The notes under the pieces are model-generated. The model did not search any database and was not told where the DNA came from. It was given only the letters and a program-made list of their open reading frames with translations. From the NCBI RefSeq assembly GCF_042665255.1, contig NZ_JBHTCD010000041.1: a DNA stretch of 40,831 bases; one strand, 5' to 3'. The position numbers and the translations under genes are program-made. The stretch is from Insolitispirillum peregrinum (GTDB lineage Bacteria > Pseudomonadota > Alphaproteobacteria > Rhodospirillales > Rhodospirillaceae). The first letter of the stretch is position 1; the number at the start of each line of letters is the position of its first letter. Below, piece after piece: positions 18,200 to 26,279 of this stretch.

Positions 18200-18488
18200 T
18201 CTGAAAGGCCGTAGCATGAACAGCAGGGAACTCCACAACACGACACACAGGAACAAGGACGGCGACAGTAGCACCCGCCCGATGCCGCGATTAGGGCATC
18301 AGCTCTGTATGTGGCTATGAGGAGGATTCATGAATAGGGCACGGCCCCAAAAAACAACGGGCGACCGGGATGCTCAGTCGCCCGTTAGAGCAAATCCCGA
18401 GCAGATGGAACATCTGCGACGACGTATTTGCTTAGATAACAATACATTAGATCGTTTGGCCCAATTCAGGGAAAACGGAAAACGCTCT
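18200..18488. other. Divergent region upstream of XdhC operon, downstream of tlyA
   Basis: Contains the unmarked promoter of the XdhC operon, the minus-strand terminator at 18349-18386, and a short perfect hairpin GCAGATG-GAA-CATCTGC (18401-18417). A possible small ORF runs to the right across it. Confidence 0.5.
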
Positions 18489-18530
18489 AGAGCAGCGTGC
18501 GTTAAATCGGAAGCAGGCACGCTGCTCTAA
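18330..18530 (+). CDS. Possible 66-residue basic protein
   Basis: ATG 18330 follows AGGAGG at a short spacing of four bases. The frame gives a basic, polar 66-residue sequence (MNRARPQKTTGDRD...). It runs through the antisense of the tlyA terminator and ends inside a dispersed repeat, so chance is likely. No family is recognised. Confidence 0.18.
   Translation: MNRARPQKTTGDRDAQSPVRANPEQMEHLRRRICLDNNTLDRLAQFRENGKRSRAACVKSEAGTLL
18349..18386 (-). terminator. Rho-independent terminator of the dxs-tlyA transcript
   Basis: Arms AACGGGCGAC (18356-18365) and GTCGCCCGTT (18377-18386) form a perfect 10-bp stem. On the minus strand it is followed by GTTTTTT. It lies 210 bp downstream of tlyA, so the dispersed repeat at 18489-18593 is inside the transcript's 3' region. 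Confidence 0.85.
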
Positions 18531-18593
18531 CTTTTTGTTTTGCCGCATTGTTGTTGCGAAAACCGGTTCCCACTTTTCGCACAATGCTCTAGT
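18489..18593 (-). repeat. Dispersed structured repeat, module A plus AGAGCAGCGTGC hairpin
   Basis: Directly after the tlyA stop on the minus strand comes a hairpin whose arms are TGCGAAAA (18555-18562) and TTTTCGCA (18574-18581), extended by GCATTGT (18545-18551) and ACAATGC (18581-18587). A second hairpin has perfect 12-bp arms AGAGCAGCGTGC (18489-18500) and GCACGCTGCTCT (18517-18528). The gap between them reads AAAACAAAAAGTTAG on the minus strand. A matching two-hairpin copy follows ada at 34661-34764. Confidence 0.85.
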
Positions 18594-18594
18594 G

Positions 18595-19362
18595 TCAGCC
18601 TTGCTTGCGGCCGTAAATCAGGAACTCGATGTTGCCTTCCGGTCCCTTGATCGGGCTTTCGGTCAGTCCTTCGACCGACCAGCCGGGCAGAGAGGCCAGC
18701 CAGTCGCTGATGGTCTGACAGACCTCGGCGTGCAGTTCGGGATCACGCACCACGCCGCCCTTGCCGACCCGCTCCTTGCCGACCTCGAACTGCGGCTTGA
18801 TCAGGGCAATCAGCCCGCCACCAACCTTGACCAGCTCCAGCGGCCGCTCCAGCACCGTGCGCAAGCCGATAAAGCTGGCATCACAGACCACCAGATCAAT
18901 CGGCTGGGGAATGATCGTCGCATCGAGATGACGGGCGTTGGTCCGTTCCAGCACCACCACCCGTGGATCAACCCGCAGTTTGTGCGCCAACTGACCATAG
19001 CCGACATCAACGGCGTAGACACTGGCCGCGCCACGAGTCAGCAGCACATCGGTAAAGCCACCGGTCGAAGCGCCAACGTCCAGACAGGTCCAGCCGGTCG
19101 GATCGACGGCAAAATGGTCCAGCCCCTTGACCAGCTTCAGGCCCCCACGCGACACCCACGGGTGATCCTGCCCCTTCAGCGTCACCGGCTTGTCGGTGCT
19201 GACCTTGGTGCCCGGCTTGTCGATCTTCTGCTCGGCCACCAGCACCAGGCCGGCCATGATCAGCGCCTGCGCCCGCGTCTTGCTTTCAGCCAGTCCGCGA
19301 TCGACCAGAATCTGGTCCAGCCGTTCCTTGCGCGGCGCGCTGTCCTTTGGTCCGCTGGCCAT
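18595..19362 (-). CDS. tlyA: TlyA-family rRNA methyltransferase / hemolysin-like protein
   Basis: The 255-residue protein has an N-terminal S4 RNA-binding domain (about 12-75, RLDQILVDRGLAESKTRAQ) and an FtsJ-like Rossmann methyltransferase domain. The SAM site reads LDVGASTGGFTDVLL, followed by VYAVDVGYGQL and a Lys in LIALIKPQFE. TlyA family members 2'-O-methylate rRNA cytidines. Its ATG abuts the dxs stop (TAAATG), and this pairing with dxs is common in alphaproteobacteria, pointing to co-transcription. Confidence 0.93.
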   Translation of the reverse strand: MASGPKDSAPRKERLDQILVDRGLAESKTRAQALIMAGLVLVAEQKIDKPGTKVSTDKPVTLKGQDHPWVSRGGLKLVKGLDHFAVDPTGWTCLDVGASTGGFTDVLLTRGAASVYAVDVGYGQLAHKLRVDPRVVVLERTNARHLDATIIPQPIDLVVCDASFIGLRTVLERPLELVKVGGGLIALIKPQFEVGKERVGKGGVVRDPELHAEVCQTISDWLASLPGWSVEGLTESPIKGPEGNIEFLIYGRKQG

Positions 19363-21264
19363 TTACTGCCCCAGCCCCAACAGGCGCACCACCTTTTCCA
19401 CCATATGGGCGGCGGTCAGGCCGCCTTCGGCCAACTGGTTGGCCGGGGTGTCGTGTTCGATGAAATGGTCCGGCAGGGTCATCGTGCGCACCTTCAGCCC
19501 GCCATCCAGATGACCGGCCTCGCTCAGCCAGCCCATCACCAGCGACCCGAACCCACCGCTCGAGCCTTCCTCGATGGTGATCAGGGCCTCGTGCGAGGTC
19601 GCCAGCCGGTCGAGCAACGCGGTATCCAGCGGCTTGGCAAAGCGGGCATCAACCACCGTCGCGCTCAGGCCATAGCGGGCTTCCAGCTCTTCGGCAGCCT
19701 GCAGGCAGGTCTGCACCATCGTGCCCAGCCCGACCAGCGCCACCCGCTGACCGTCGCGCAGCACCACGCCCTTGCCGATCGGCAGAACCTCGCCAGCATC
19801 GGGCAGGGTGACGCCGACGCCTTCGCCACGCGGATAGCGGATGGCAATCGGGCCGCTGTCGTGGGCGGCGGCGGTCGCCACCGCATGCATCAGCTCGGCT
19901 TCATCCGACGGGGCCATGATCACCAGATTGGGCAGGCAGCTCAGGTATGCGAGGTCAAAGGTGCCATGGTGGGTCGCCCCGTCGGCTCCGACCAGCCCGG
20001 CGCGGTCAATGGCAAAGCGCACCGGCAGGTTTTGCAGCACCACGTCATGGACCACCTGATCATAGCCGCGTTGCAGGAAGGTCGAATAGATGGCGCAGAA
20101 CGGCTTGTAACCCTCACAAGCCAGACCGGCGGCAAAGGTCACCGCATGCTGTTCGGCAATGCCGACATCAAAGGTCCGTTCGGGGAATTTTTCACCGAAC
20201 TTGTCAAGCCCGGTCCCCCCCGGCATCGCCGCCGACAGGGCCACGATGCGGTCATCCTTTTCGGCTTCGGCCATCAACGCCCTGGCAAACACCGAAGTAT
20301 AGCTGGGGGCGTTCGGGGTGCCCTTGTGCTGGGCACCGGTCACCACGTTGAACTTGCTGACCCCGTGATACTTGTCGGCGGCGGCTTCGGCAGGCGGATA
20401 GCCCTTGCCCTTTTGCGTCACCACATGAATCAGCACCGGGCCATTGCCCATGTCGCGGACGTTTTTCAGCACCGGCACCAGATGTTCCAGCCGGTGGCCG
20501 TCAATCGGGCCGACATAGTAAAAGCCCATTTCCTCGAACAGGGTGCCACCGGTCATCAGCCCACGGGCGTACTCTTCCGCCCGCTTGGCGGCGCGGGTGA
20601 ACGGGGCGGGCAACTGCGAAGCAATGTCCTTGGCGATATGGCGGAACGAGACATAGCTTTTCGACGACAGCAGACGCGACAGATAGGAACTCATCGCCCC
20701 CACCGGCGGAGCAATCGACATGTCGTTGTCGTTCAGGATCACGATCAGGCGGCTGTCGGCGGCGCCAGCGTTGTTCATCGCCTCATAGGCCATTCCGGCG
20801 CTCATCGCGCCATCGCCGATCACCGCAATGACATTGTTCTTGCGCCCGGCCAGATCACGCCCGACCGCCATTCCCAGCCCGGCAGAAATCGAGGTCGAGG
20901 AATGCCCGGCCCCGAACGGGTCATAGGGGCTTTCGCTGCGGTTGGTAAAGCCCGACAGCCCGCCACCCTGCCGCAGGGTGCGGATACGGTCGCGGCGGCC
21001 GGTCAGGATCTTGTGCGGATAGCACTGATGGCCCACGTCCCAGATCAGGCGGTCATCGGGGGTATCAAACACCGCATGCAGGGCGACGGTCAGTTCGACC
21101 ACCCCCAGCCCGGCCCCCAGATGGCCGCCGGTGGTCGAGACGGCATCAATCATCTCGGCGCGCACCTCGTCGGCCAGCCGTACCAGTTCCTCCAGTCTCA
21201 GCGACTTGAGATCCTTTGGCGAAGAGATGCCATCGAGCAAAGGGGTAACGGGTCTAGCGGACAC
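19363..21264 (-). CDS. dxs: 1-deoxy-D-xylulose-5-phosphate synthase
   Basis: The 633-residue thiamine-diphosphate enzyme condenses pyruvate and glyceraldehyde 3-phosphate, the first step of the MEP isoprenoid pathway. The ThDP motif is GDGAMSAGMAYEAMNN, with the substrate loop GAGHSSTSISAGLG. The catalytic Glu region is DVGIAEQHAVTFAAGLA, and a transketolase C-terminal domain follows. Length is standard. Translation probably starts at GTG 21264 with GGAG 10 bp upstream. It lies 79 bp downstream of ispA and directly precedes tlyA. Confidence 0.97.
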   Translation of the reverse strand: MSARPVTPLLDGISSPKDLKSLRLEELVRLADEVRAEMIDAVSTTGGHLGAGLGVVELTVALHAVFDTPDDRLIWDVGHQCYPHKILTGRRDRIRTLRQGGGLSGFTNRSESPYDPFGAGHSSTSISAGLGMAVGRDLAGRKNNVIAVIGDGAMSAGMAYEAMNNAGAADSRLIVILNDNDMSIAPPVGAMSSYLSRLLSSKSYVSFRHIAKDIASQLPAPFTRAAKRAEEYARGLMTGGTLFEEMGFYYVGPIDGHRLEHLVPVLKNVRDMGNGPVLIHVVTQKGKGYPPAEAAADKYHGVSKFNVVTGAQHKGTPNAPSYTSVFARALMAEAEKDDRIVALSAAMPGGTGLDKFGEKFPERTFDVGIAEQHAVTFAAGLACEGYKPFCAIYSTFLQRGYDQVVHDVVLQNLPVRFAIDRAGLVGADGATHHGTFDLAYLSCLPNLVIMAPSDEAELMHAVATAAAHDSGPIAIRYPRGEGVGVTLPDAGEVLPIGKGVVLRDGQRVALVGLGTMVQTCLQAAEELEARYGLSATVVDARFAKPLDTALLDRLATSHEALITIEEGSSGGFGSLVMGWLSEAGHLDGGLKVRTMTLPDHFIEHDTPANQLAEGGLTAAHMVEKVVRLLGLGQ

Positions 21265-21343
21265 GGTAACGGTACTCCGAGCGAGAAAAATGGGTCCTGC
21301 CGTACCTGACCGAACGGCAGCAACCGGTCACAGCGCCACCGGA

Positions 21344-22258
21344 TCAGCTCCGGCGGTCCAACACATAGGCAGCAACATCACGCAACAGGTCGGCTTCGGC
21401 GTCAAACGGCTTCAGGTGCTGGACGGCCTGATCGGCCAGCAGGCGCGCCTGATCCCGCGCCCGATCCAGCCCCAACAGCGACACAAAGGTGATCTTGCCC
21501 GCCGCCTGATCCTTGCCGATGGTCTTGCCCATCTCGTCGGCAGAGCCTTCGACGTCCAACAGGTCGTCAACAATCTGGAAGCACAGCCCGAGATCATGGG
21601 CATAGGCCTGCAACGCCTGCCGAAGCTGAGCCGGAGCCTTGCCCAGCGTGGCCCCGGCCATGCAGGAAAAGGCAATCATCCGGCCGGTCTTCATCTGGTG
21701 CATGCGGGTAATCGCCGCCACATCCAGACCGGCACGCACGGTCTCGTCCCGTTCGGCCAGCATGTCCACCATCTGGCCGCCAACCATGCCATGCGGACCG
21801 GCGGCCTGCGCCAGATCGAGCACAAGTTGACTGCGCACCGCCGGGTCGCTGTGGGTGGCCGGATGGGCCAGCACTTCAAAGGCGCGGGTCAGCAGGCCGT
21901 CACCGGCCAGAATGGCGGTGGCCTCGTCAAACTGCTTGTGGCAGGTGGGCTTGCCCCGGCGCAGGTCGTCGTTGTCCATCGCCGGCAGGTCGTCATGGAC
22001 CAGCGAATAGCAATGGATCATCTCGACCGCCGCCGCTGCCCGCAGGGCGCTCGACGGGGCAACATGAAACATTTCGGCGGTGGTCAGCACCAGAAACGGC
22101 CGCAGGCGCTTGCCGCCATTCATCGTCGAATAGCGCATGGCATCGAACAGGCGGCTTTCGGTCTCGGCGACCTCGGGCAACAGATGCAGCAACATTTCAG
22201 CGACACCGGCGGACTTGTCCGTCAAGGCGGCTTTCAAGGCTTCGCTCATCCCTGGCAT
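21344..22258 (-). CDS. ispA: Short-chain polyprenyl diphosphate synthase (farnesyl type)
   Basis: This 304-residue all-helical prenyltransferase joins isopentenyl diphosphate to allylic primers. The first Asp-rich motif is DDLPAMDNDDLRRG with the two-residue insertion typical of bacterial FPP synthases, and the second is DDLLD. GGKRLRP is the IPP-binding motif. Chain length (C15 versus C20) is inferred from the insertion. The start at 22258 has AAGGTGAG; a second ATG three codons in is possible. It is 51 bp downstream of xseB. Confidence 0.95.
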   Translation of the reverse strand: MPGMSEALKAALTDKSAGVAEMLLHLLPEVAETESRLFDAMRYSTMNGGKRLRPFLVLTTAEMFHVAPSSALRAAAAVEMIHCYSLVHDDLPAMDNDDLRRGKPTCHKQFDEATAILAGDGLLTRAFEVLAHPATHSDPAVRSQLVLDLAQAAGPHGMVGGQMVDMLAERDETVRAGLDVAAITRMHQMKTGRMIAFSCMAGATLGKAPAQLRQALQAYAHDLGLCFQIVDDLLDVEGSADEMGKTIGKDQAAGKITFVSLLGLDRARDQARLLADQAVQHLKPFDAEADLLRDVAAYVLDRRS

Positions 22259-22309
22259 GTCTCACCTTTTCTGCTGAAAATCATGGAAAGGACCGTGAGA
22301 GGGGTCGTC

Positions 22310-22564
22310 TCAGGCCACGTCCAGCGGCTGCACGCCCTGGGCCTGGCCATCGGGTGACAGGGTGATGCGTTCGATTTTGGCCCTGGCTTCGGCCAGGCGG
22401 CGCTCGCAATGGGCCTTGAGCTGGGAGCCACGGGCATAGGCATCGACGGCATCGTCCAGCCGGACCTGCCCGCCTTCGAGATGGCGCACGATGGTTTCCA
22501 GCTCGCGCAGAGCGTCTTCAAAGCTCAGGGCGGCGATATCGGGCGCAATGGGTGTCTCAGCCAT
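22310..22564 (-). CDS. xseB: Exodeoxyribonuclease VII small subunit
   Basis: The 84-residue protein has the family core LSFEDALRELETIVRHLEGG followed by LDDAVDAYARG and a basic helix (LKAHCERRLAEARAKIERI). XseB wraps the large subunit XseA, which degrades single-stranded DNA; xseA is not in the window. The start at ATG 22564 has AGGAGG upstream; a longer frame to 22639 is unsupported. Adjacent ispA and dxs give the usual proteobacterial order. Confidence 0.95.
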   Translation of the reverse strand: MAETPIAPDIAALSFEDALRELETIVRHLEGGQVRLDDAVDAYARGSQLKAHCERRLAEARAKIERITLSPDGQAQGVQPLDVA

Positions 22565-22628
22565 GGTTCCTCCTGCAAGAAGGCCGGACCTTAACGCAAC
22601 CCCCTCCCCCTGACAAGGTGGCTCCGGC

Positions 22629-22651
22629 GGGGCATCCACACAAGATGCCCC
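22629..22651. other. Short hairpin between deacetylase-family gene and xseB
   Basis: GGGGCATC (22629-22636) and GATGCCCC (22644-22651) form a perfect 8-bp stem with a 7-nt loop and no T-run. It lies in the 113-bp gap between two same-strand genes and may be a processing or partial-termination structure. Confidence 0.35.
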
Positions 22652-22677
22652 CCCGACGGACCCGCGTCAAATGCCCG

Positions 22678-23607
22678 TCAGATCCCCATCAGACGACGAA
22701 CATGCGCCGCCACCGATGCCGACAGGGCCACCACGTCATAACCACCCTCCAGCACCGACACCAACCGCCCCTGACAGCACTCATCCGCCACCTTCAGCAA
22801 TTCATCGGTGGCCCAGACGAAATCGGCGACATTAAAGCGCAAATGGGCCATCGGATCGCGGGCATGCGCATCGAACCCGGCGGAAATGAACAGGATGTCG
22901 GGCTTGAAGGCACGCAGGGCGGGCAGAACGTCGTTTTCCATCGCCTCGCGGAACAGGTCGCCCTTGGCCCCGGCGGGCAACGGGCAATTGACGATATTGT
23001 TGTGGGCACCGGTTTCTTCGCGCAGGCCGGTATAGGGGAAGGTGCCTTCCTGATGGGTCGAGCAATACATCGCATCCGGGTCATCCCAGAAAATATGCTG
23101 GGTGCCGTTGCCATGATGCACGTCAAAATCCATCACCGCCACCCGCTGAAGCCCATGGACTTCCCGCGCATGGTAGGCGGCCACCGCCACGTTGTTGAAA
23201 AAACAGAACCCCATCGCCTGCGACCGTTCGGCATGGTGCCCCGGTGGGCGACCGGCGACAAAGGCGTTGCGCACTTCCCCTCTGGCCACCGCATCGACGG
23301 CGGCACAGGCCCCCCCGGCCGAGCGCAGGGCGGCTTCGCCGGTATAAGGCGACATATAGGTGTCGCCATCAATCGAGTGGTGGCCGTCATGCGGCACCTT
23401 GGCGAGGATCTCTTCGATGTACGACAGCGGATGAACGCGCAACAACTGGGCATGGGTGGCGTGCGGAGCCTCGTCACGGTGCAGCAACATGAAATCCTCG
23501 GCTTCCAGCAGCCGCAGAATCCCCCGCAAGCGGTCGGGATGTTCCGGGTGGAATTCACCCGGATCGTGTTCAATGCAATCGTGATGCGTCACCAACAGCG
23601 TGGACAT
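22678..23607 (-). CDS. Histone-deacetylase-family amidohydrolase
   Basis: This 309-residue zinc hydrolase resembles acetylpolyamine amidohydrolases and bacterial HDAC-like proteins. Visible family motifs are RPPGHHAERSQAMGFCFFNN (tandem active-site His), VMDFDVHHGNGTQ (zinc Asp and His), SAGFDAHARDP (zinc Asp) and EGGYD (Tyr). The substrate is probably an acetylated polyamine or other small acetyl-amine, but sequence does not decide. The start MSTLLVTHHDC at 23607 is preceded by AAAGGTG. It may be first in the xseB-ispA-dxs-tlyA transcript. Confidence 0.92.
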   Translation of the reverse strand: MSTLLVTHHDCIEHDPGEFHPEHPDRLRGILRLLEAEDFMLLHRDEAPHATHAQLLRVHPLSYIEEILAKVPHDGHHSIDGDTYMSPYTGEAALRSAGGACAAVDAVARGEVRNAFVAGRPPGHHAERSQAMGFCFFNNVAVAAYHAREVHGLQRVAVMDFDVHHGNGTQHIFWDDPDAMYCSTHQEGTFPYTGLREETGAHNNIVNCPLPAGAKGDLFREAMENDVLPALRAFKPDILFISAGFDAHARDPMAHLRFNVADFVWATDELLKVADECCQGRLVSVLEGGYDVVALSASVAAHVRRLMGI

Positions 23608-24349
23608 GACCCCTGACACCTTTTTTTTATGACCCTCGCGGCAGCCGCAGAGCAGTCGATTCGGAGGCGTTCCCCCCCCTTGCATCGACCACGGCACATC
23701 CTGCAACAGACGATACTGATACACCCAAAGCGGGCAGGCAAAGAGAAATAATTATACATTATTTAGGGTAAATACGAAACAAAGAAGCGTTTCAAATGCA
23801 ACAAAAGAAGCTTCGATACCAAAACCACCCTTTTTGACGGGCAGAACCACCCCTCTGCCGCGCCGCTGTCCTCCCCAAAAAATGTGAGTACGCGCACTGG
23901 CGATTGCAGCCAAAGTGAGGTGAAATCGTTTTCTTTCATACAAAAAAGAATGACACGCAAATGCAACTGCATGATGAGCTTTCCACGAATATACCAACAC
24001 ACATTTCAAATATAAATACTCATTTATATATAATATACCACCGGAAATCACCAACTGTAGTATTCACAAGTTAACTTTAACCCATGGATTTACACAGATC
24101 ATGAAAATGACTACACTTATGCACTACAATTCCAGTCATCAGTAATAGCAACCTAAAGACCCGATAGAAATTATCAGGTGTCTTCCAACATTTTAGCTGG
24201 AAATAGTTTCAAACATTCCCTAAATAAAGACTCAACCGTTCACCCCACCATCGACCAGCTTCAGGAGGGTTCGAGGCCCGGTGGCCAAGAGGGCGAACAG
24301 CAAAAAATGCACCCGCTCTGGATCGTGAAAAACTGGACAAACAGGCGAG
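23608..24349. other. AT-rich intergenic region, no convincing gene
   Basis: From about 23740 to 24240 the sequence is strikingly AT-rich compared with both sides, with TA-only stretches near 24018-24045 (tttatatataatat). Open frames on the minus strand (23752-24054, 23763-24002) have no ribosome-binding site and no recognisable sequence. A dyad TTCCA-10-TGGAA lies at 24183-24202. It probably holds the promoter and operator of the ArsR-type gene and possibly the upstream control of the deacetylase-family gene. Confidence 0.5.
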
Positions 24350-24688
24350 ATGACCCTGGACCTCGAACATTTGCAAGATAACGCCCGCCGGGCCAGCACT
24401 TTGCTGAAAGCGATGAGCAACGAGCATCGCCTTTTGATTCTGTGCCAGCTTTCAAAAACGGAAAAATCCGTCGGCGAGCTTGAACGTCTGATCGGACTGA
24501 GCCAGTCGGCCCTGTCCCAGCACCTGGCCCGCCTGCGCCGTGATGGCCTGGTCAAGACCCGCCGCAGTGCGCAGACGATCTTCTACAGCCTGAAGGGCGA
24601 AGAAGCGAACACCGTGATCAGCACGCTGTATGGCCTGTACTGCGCCCCCGAGGTGCAGGACAACGCCCCGCAGGCGGTGAACTGCTGA
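24350..24688 (+). CDS. ArsR-type repressor of the BigR/SqrR sulfide or redox sensor group
   Basis: This 112-residue winged-helix protein has the recognition region LIGLSQSALSQHLARLRRDGLV. It has ILCQLSKTEKSVGELE with Cys32 and YGLYC with Cys98, 66 residues apart. From memory this is the spacing of the sensing cysteine pair in BigR and SqrR, which form disulfide or polysulfide links. There is no metal-binding ELCVCDL motif. It should repress sulfide-detoxification genes until oxidised by persulfides. No obvious target adjoins it, so it may control itself or distant genes. A strong terminator follows at 24716-24760. Confidence 0.85.
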   Translation: MTLDLEHLQDNARRASTLLKAMSNEHRLLILCQLSKTEKSVGELERLIGLSQSALSQHLARLRRDGLVKTRRSAQTIFYSLKGEEANTVISTLYGLYCAPEVQDNAPQAVNC

Positions 24689-24715
24689 TCGGTACCGGTC
24701 GCGGTCGTTGCACAA

Positions 24716-24760
24716 AAAGAAAATCCCGGGCAGGTGTTTTCCCCTGCCCGGGATTTTTTT
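24716..24760. terminator. Bidirectional rho-independent terminator
   Basis: AAATCCCGGGCAGG (24721-24734) pairs perfectly with CCTGCCCGGGATTT (24743-24756), 14 bp with an 8-nt loop. T7 follows on the plus strand and TTTTCTTTTTG on the minus strand. It ends both the ArsR-type gene and the nickel/cobalt operon; the nikL stop codon overlaps the T-run. Confidence 0.93.
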
Positions 24761-25349
24761 AGTCTTCCTCATTACGTTTCCGGCGTGATGGCCGGGATGA
24801 CCACCACGCCCACAGCCCGCACAGCCCGACCAGCCAGCCAACGCCACCAAGCGCATCATGCAGGCGGACAGTGTTTTCATAGGCATCAAGCTGTTCGCGC
24901 AGCGGGGCAATCTGGCGTTCCACCACCCGCTCGACCACATCGGCCAAAACCTGGGCATCAACCGTCCCGCTGGCAGCCCCGCTGGCCGCTGGCGTTACTG
25001 GCACCGCCCCGTCCCCAACCTGAAAGGCCAGTGCGAATTCGGCGCGGTGACCATCAATACTGGCTTGCAGGCGATAGCGCCCCGGCTGGACCAGAGGCAG
25101 ACGGAATTCGCCGTTCTCACTGGTGGTGGTGCGGGCGACTTCCTGCCCGTCAGAACCGTTGTCCGGTACACTCAGCAGCAGCACCGGCACCGACCGCGCC
25201 CTCTCGCCGCCAGAGAAATAACCATAGCCAACAGCTTCATGCCCCTGCACGGTGGCAAACAGCTTGAACTTGTGCGCCCACGCCGATTGCGGTGCCAGCA
25301 CCGTCACCAGCACCAGAAGAAGCGCAGACCAGCGCCATCCCTTAGCCAT
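24759..25349 (-). CDS. Nickel/cobalt uptake accessory protein, NikL-like
   Basis: The 196-residue protein has a signal peptide ending AWA, so the mature protein would begin HKFKLFA. A carboxypeptidase-regulatory-like beta domain (about 28-112, ENGEFRLPLVQPGRYRLQA) and a coiled-coil segment (about 130-160) follow. One C-terminal membrane helix (GWLVGLCGLWAWW) with a basic cytoplasmic tail completes it. This layout matches the NikL component found beside NikM/CbiM in ECF nickel or cobalt importers. It overlaps nikM by 8 bp. The metal is not determined from sequence. Confidence 0.8.
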   Translation of the reverse strand: MAKGWRWSALLLVLVTVLAPQSAWAHKFKLFATVQGHEAVGYGYFSGGERARSVPVLLLSVPDNGSDGQEVARTTTSENGEFRLPLVQPGRYRLQASIDGHRAEFALAFQVGDGAVPVTPAASGAASGTVDAQVLADVVERVVERQIAPLREQLDAYENTVRLHDALGGVGWLVGLCGLWAWWSSRPSRRKRNEED

Positions 25350-25938
25350 GCGCCACCGCCATCACATCGGGGCGCACCCGGGTCAGGAACAGCGCCACGG
25401 CGGCCGTCACCAGCGCTTCGATCACCGCCACCGGCAGATGGGCCAGCACCAGCGCCTGCGCCATCGTCGCCAGCCCCTCCCCCGACAGGGCGAGGATGGC
25501 GGCGCAGACCAGCGCCGACAGCATCACCGTCAGCCCTCCGGCCAGCGCGCCAACCACCAGCGGGGACCGGCTCACCCAGCGCCGGGCGACCTCGCCCACC
25601 AGCACCGCCGGCAAGGCGAGGATCACCGCATTGACTCCCAGAACGGTCAGCCCACCAAAGCCAAAGAACACCGCCTGCAACAGCAACGCGACCAGCAAGG
25701 CCGGAAAGGCCGCTGTCCCCAGCACCATCCCGGCCAGACCGCCAAGGATCAGGTGAACACTCGATGGCCCCAGCGGCACATGGATCAGCGAGGCGACAAA
25801 GAACACGCTGCTGACCATCGCCGCCTGCGGCAGGCGGTCCGGCGTCAGCCGCCGCAGCCCCAGCGCCACGCCAGCCACGGCTACCGCCGAACATCCCATC
25901 ACCACCGGAACCGGCACCAGCCCGTCAACCAGATGCAT
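25342..25938 (-). CDS. nikM: Nickel/cobalt ECF transporter substrate-specific component (CbiM/NikM)
   Basis: The 198-residue, six-to-seven-helix membrane protein starts MHLVDG. The His at position 2 matches the conserved N-terminal metal ligand of CbiM/NikM, which fixes the start at ATG 25938 (GGAGG upstream). Motifs HVPLGPSSVHLILGGLAGM and the Ala/Leu-rich helices are typical. It binds Ni2+ or Co2+ in the membrane. No adjacent T component (CbiQ/NikQ) or ATPase (CbiO/NikO) is present, so energising subunits must be elsewhere or it works alone. Confidence 0.92.
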   Translation of the reverse strand: MHLVDGLVPVPVVMGCSAVAVAGVALGLRRLTPDRLPQAAMVSSVFFVASLIHVPLGPSSVHLILGGLAGMVLGTAAFPALLVALLLQAVFFGFGGLTVLGVNAVILALPAVLVGEVARRWVSRSPLVVGALAGGLTVMLSALVCAAILALSGEGLATMAQALVLAHLPVAVIEALVTAAVALFLTRVRPDVMAVAHG

Positions 25939-26023
25939 GTCGCCCTCCTGTTTCCCGTTCTCTTGACCAGACCAGCGTGCGTTCAATCTGACGCCACAGT
26001 ACACGACAGTTTGAAAACAAGAG

Positions 26024-26263
26024 CGGGCTGCCGCCCGGACCTGCTCGGGGCCTGAGGCCCCGAACCCCCATTTTTTTCTTTAAAAATCAAGTCAATGGGG
26101 TCTGGCGCCTTAAGGCCCCAGCGAGGTTTGGAGCAGCGCTCCATGATCTTTTTGTTTTTTGTCGTGTCCTGTGACCTGACGCAGGCACATTGGTCTAACT
26201 TTTTGTTCTGCCGCATTGTTTATGCGAAAACCGGTTTCCACTTTTCGCACAATGCTCTAACTG
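26024..26263. repeat. Dispersed structured repeat, full composite copy
   Basis: Lies between nikK and nikM. On the plus strand it reads: hairpin GCGGGCTGCCGCCCG, hairpin CGGGGCCTGAGGCCCCG, CCCCCATTTTTT pairing with AATGGGG, GGCGCCTTAAGGCCCC, then GGAGC-AGC-GCTCC at about 26130-26142. About 50 bp on comes module A (26192-26260), with TGCGAAAA and TTTTCGCA arms around CCGGTTTCCAC. The order is the same as at 10165-10326. Module A lies just after the nikK stop in the conserved orientation. Confidence 0.85.
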
Positions 26264-26279
26264 TTTGCATTGCCGCCCC

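Noticed and set aside
18535..21309. A 924-codon plus-strand frame
   Set aside because: Lies entirely antisense to tlyA and dxs, which are certain. His/Gln/Gly-rich translation is typical of a GC-rich shadow frame.
23752..24054. 100-codon minus-strand frame in the AT-rich region
   Set aside because: Starts with TTG without a ribosome-binding site; sequence not recognised.
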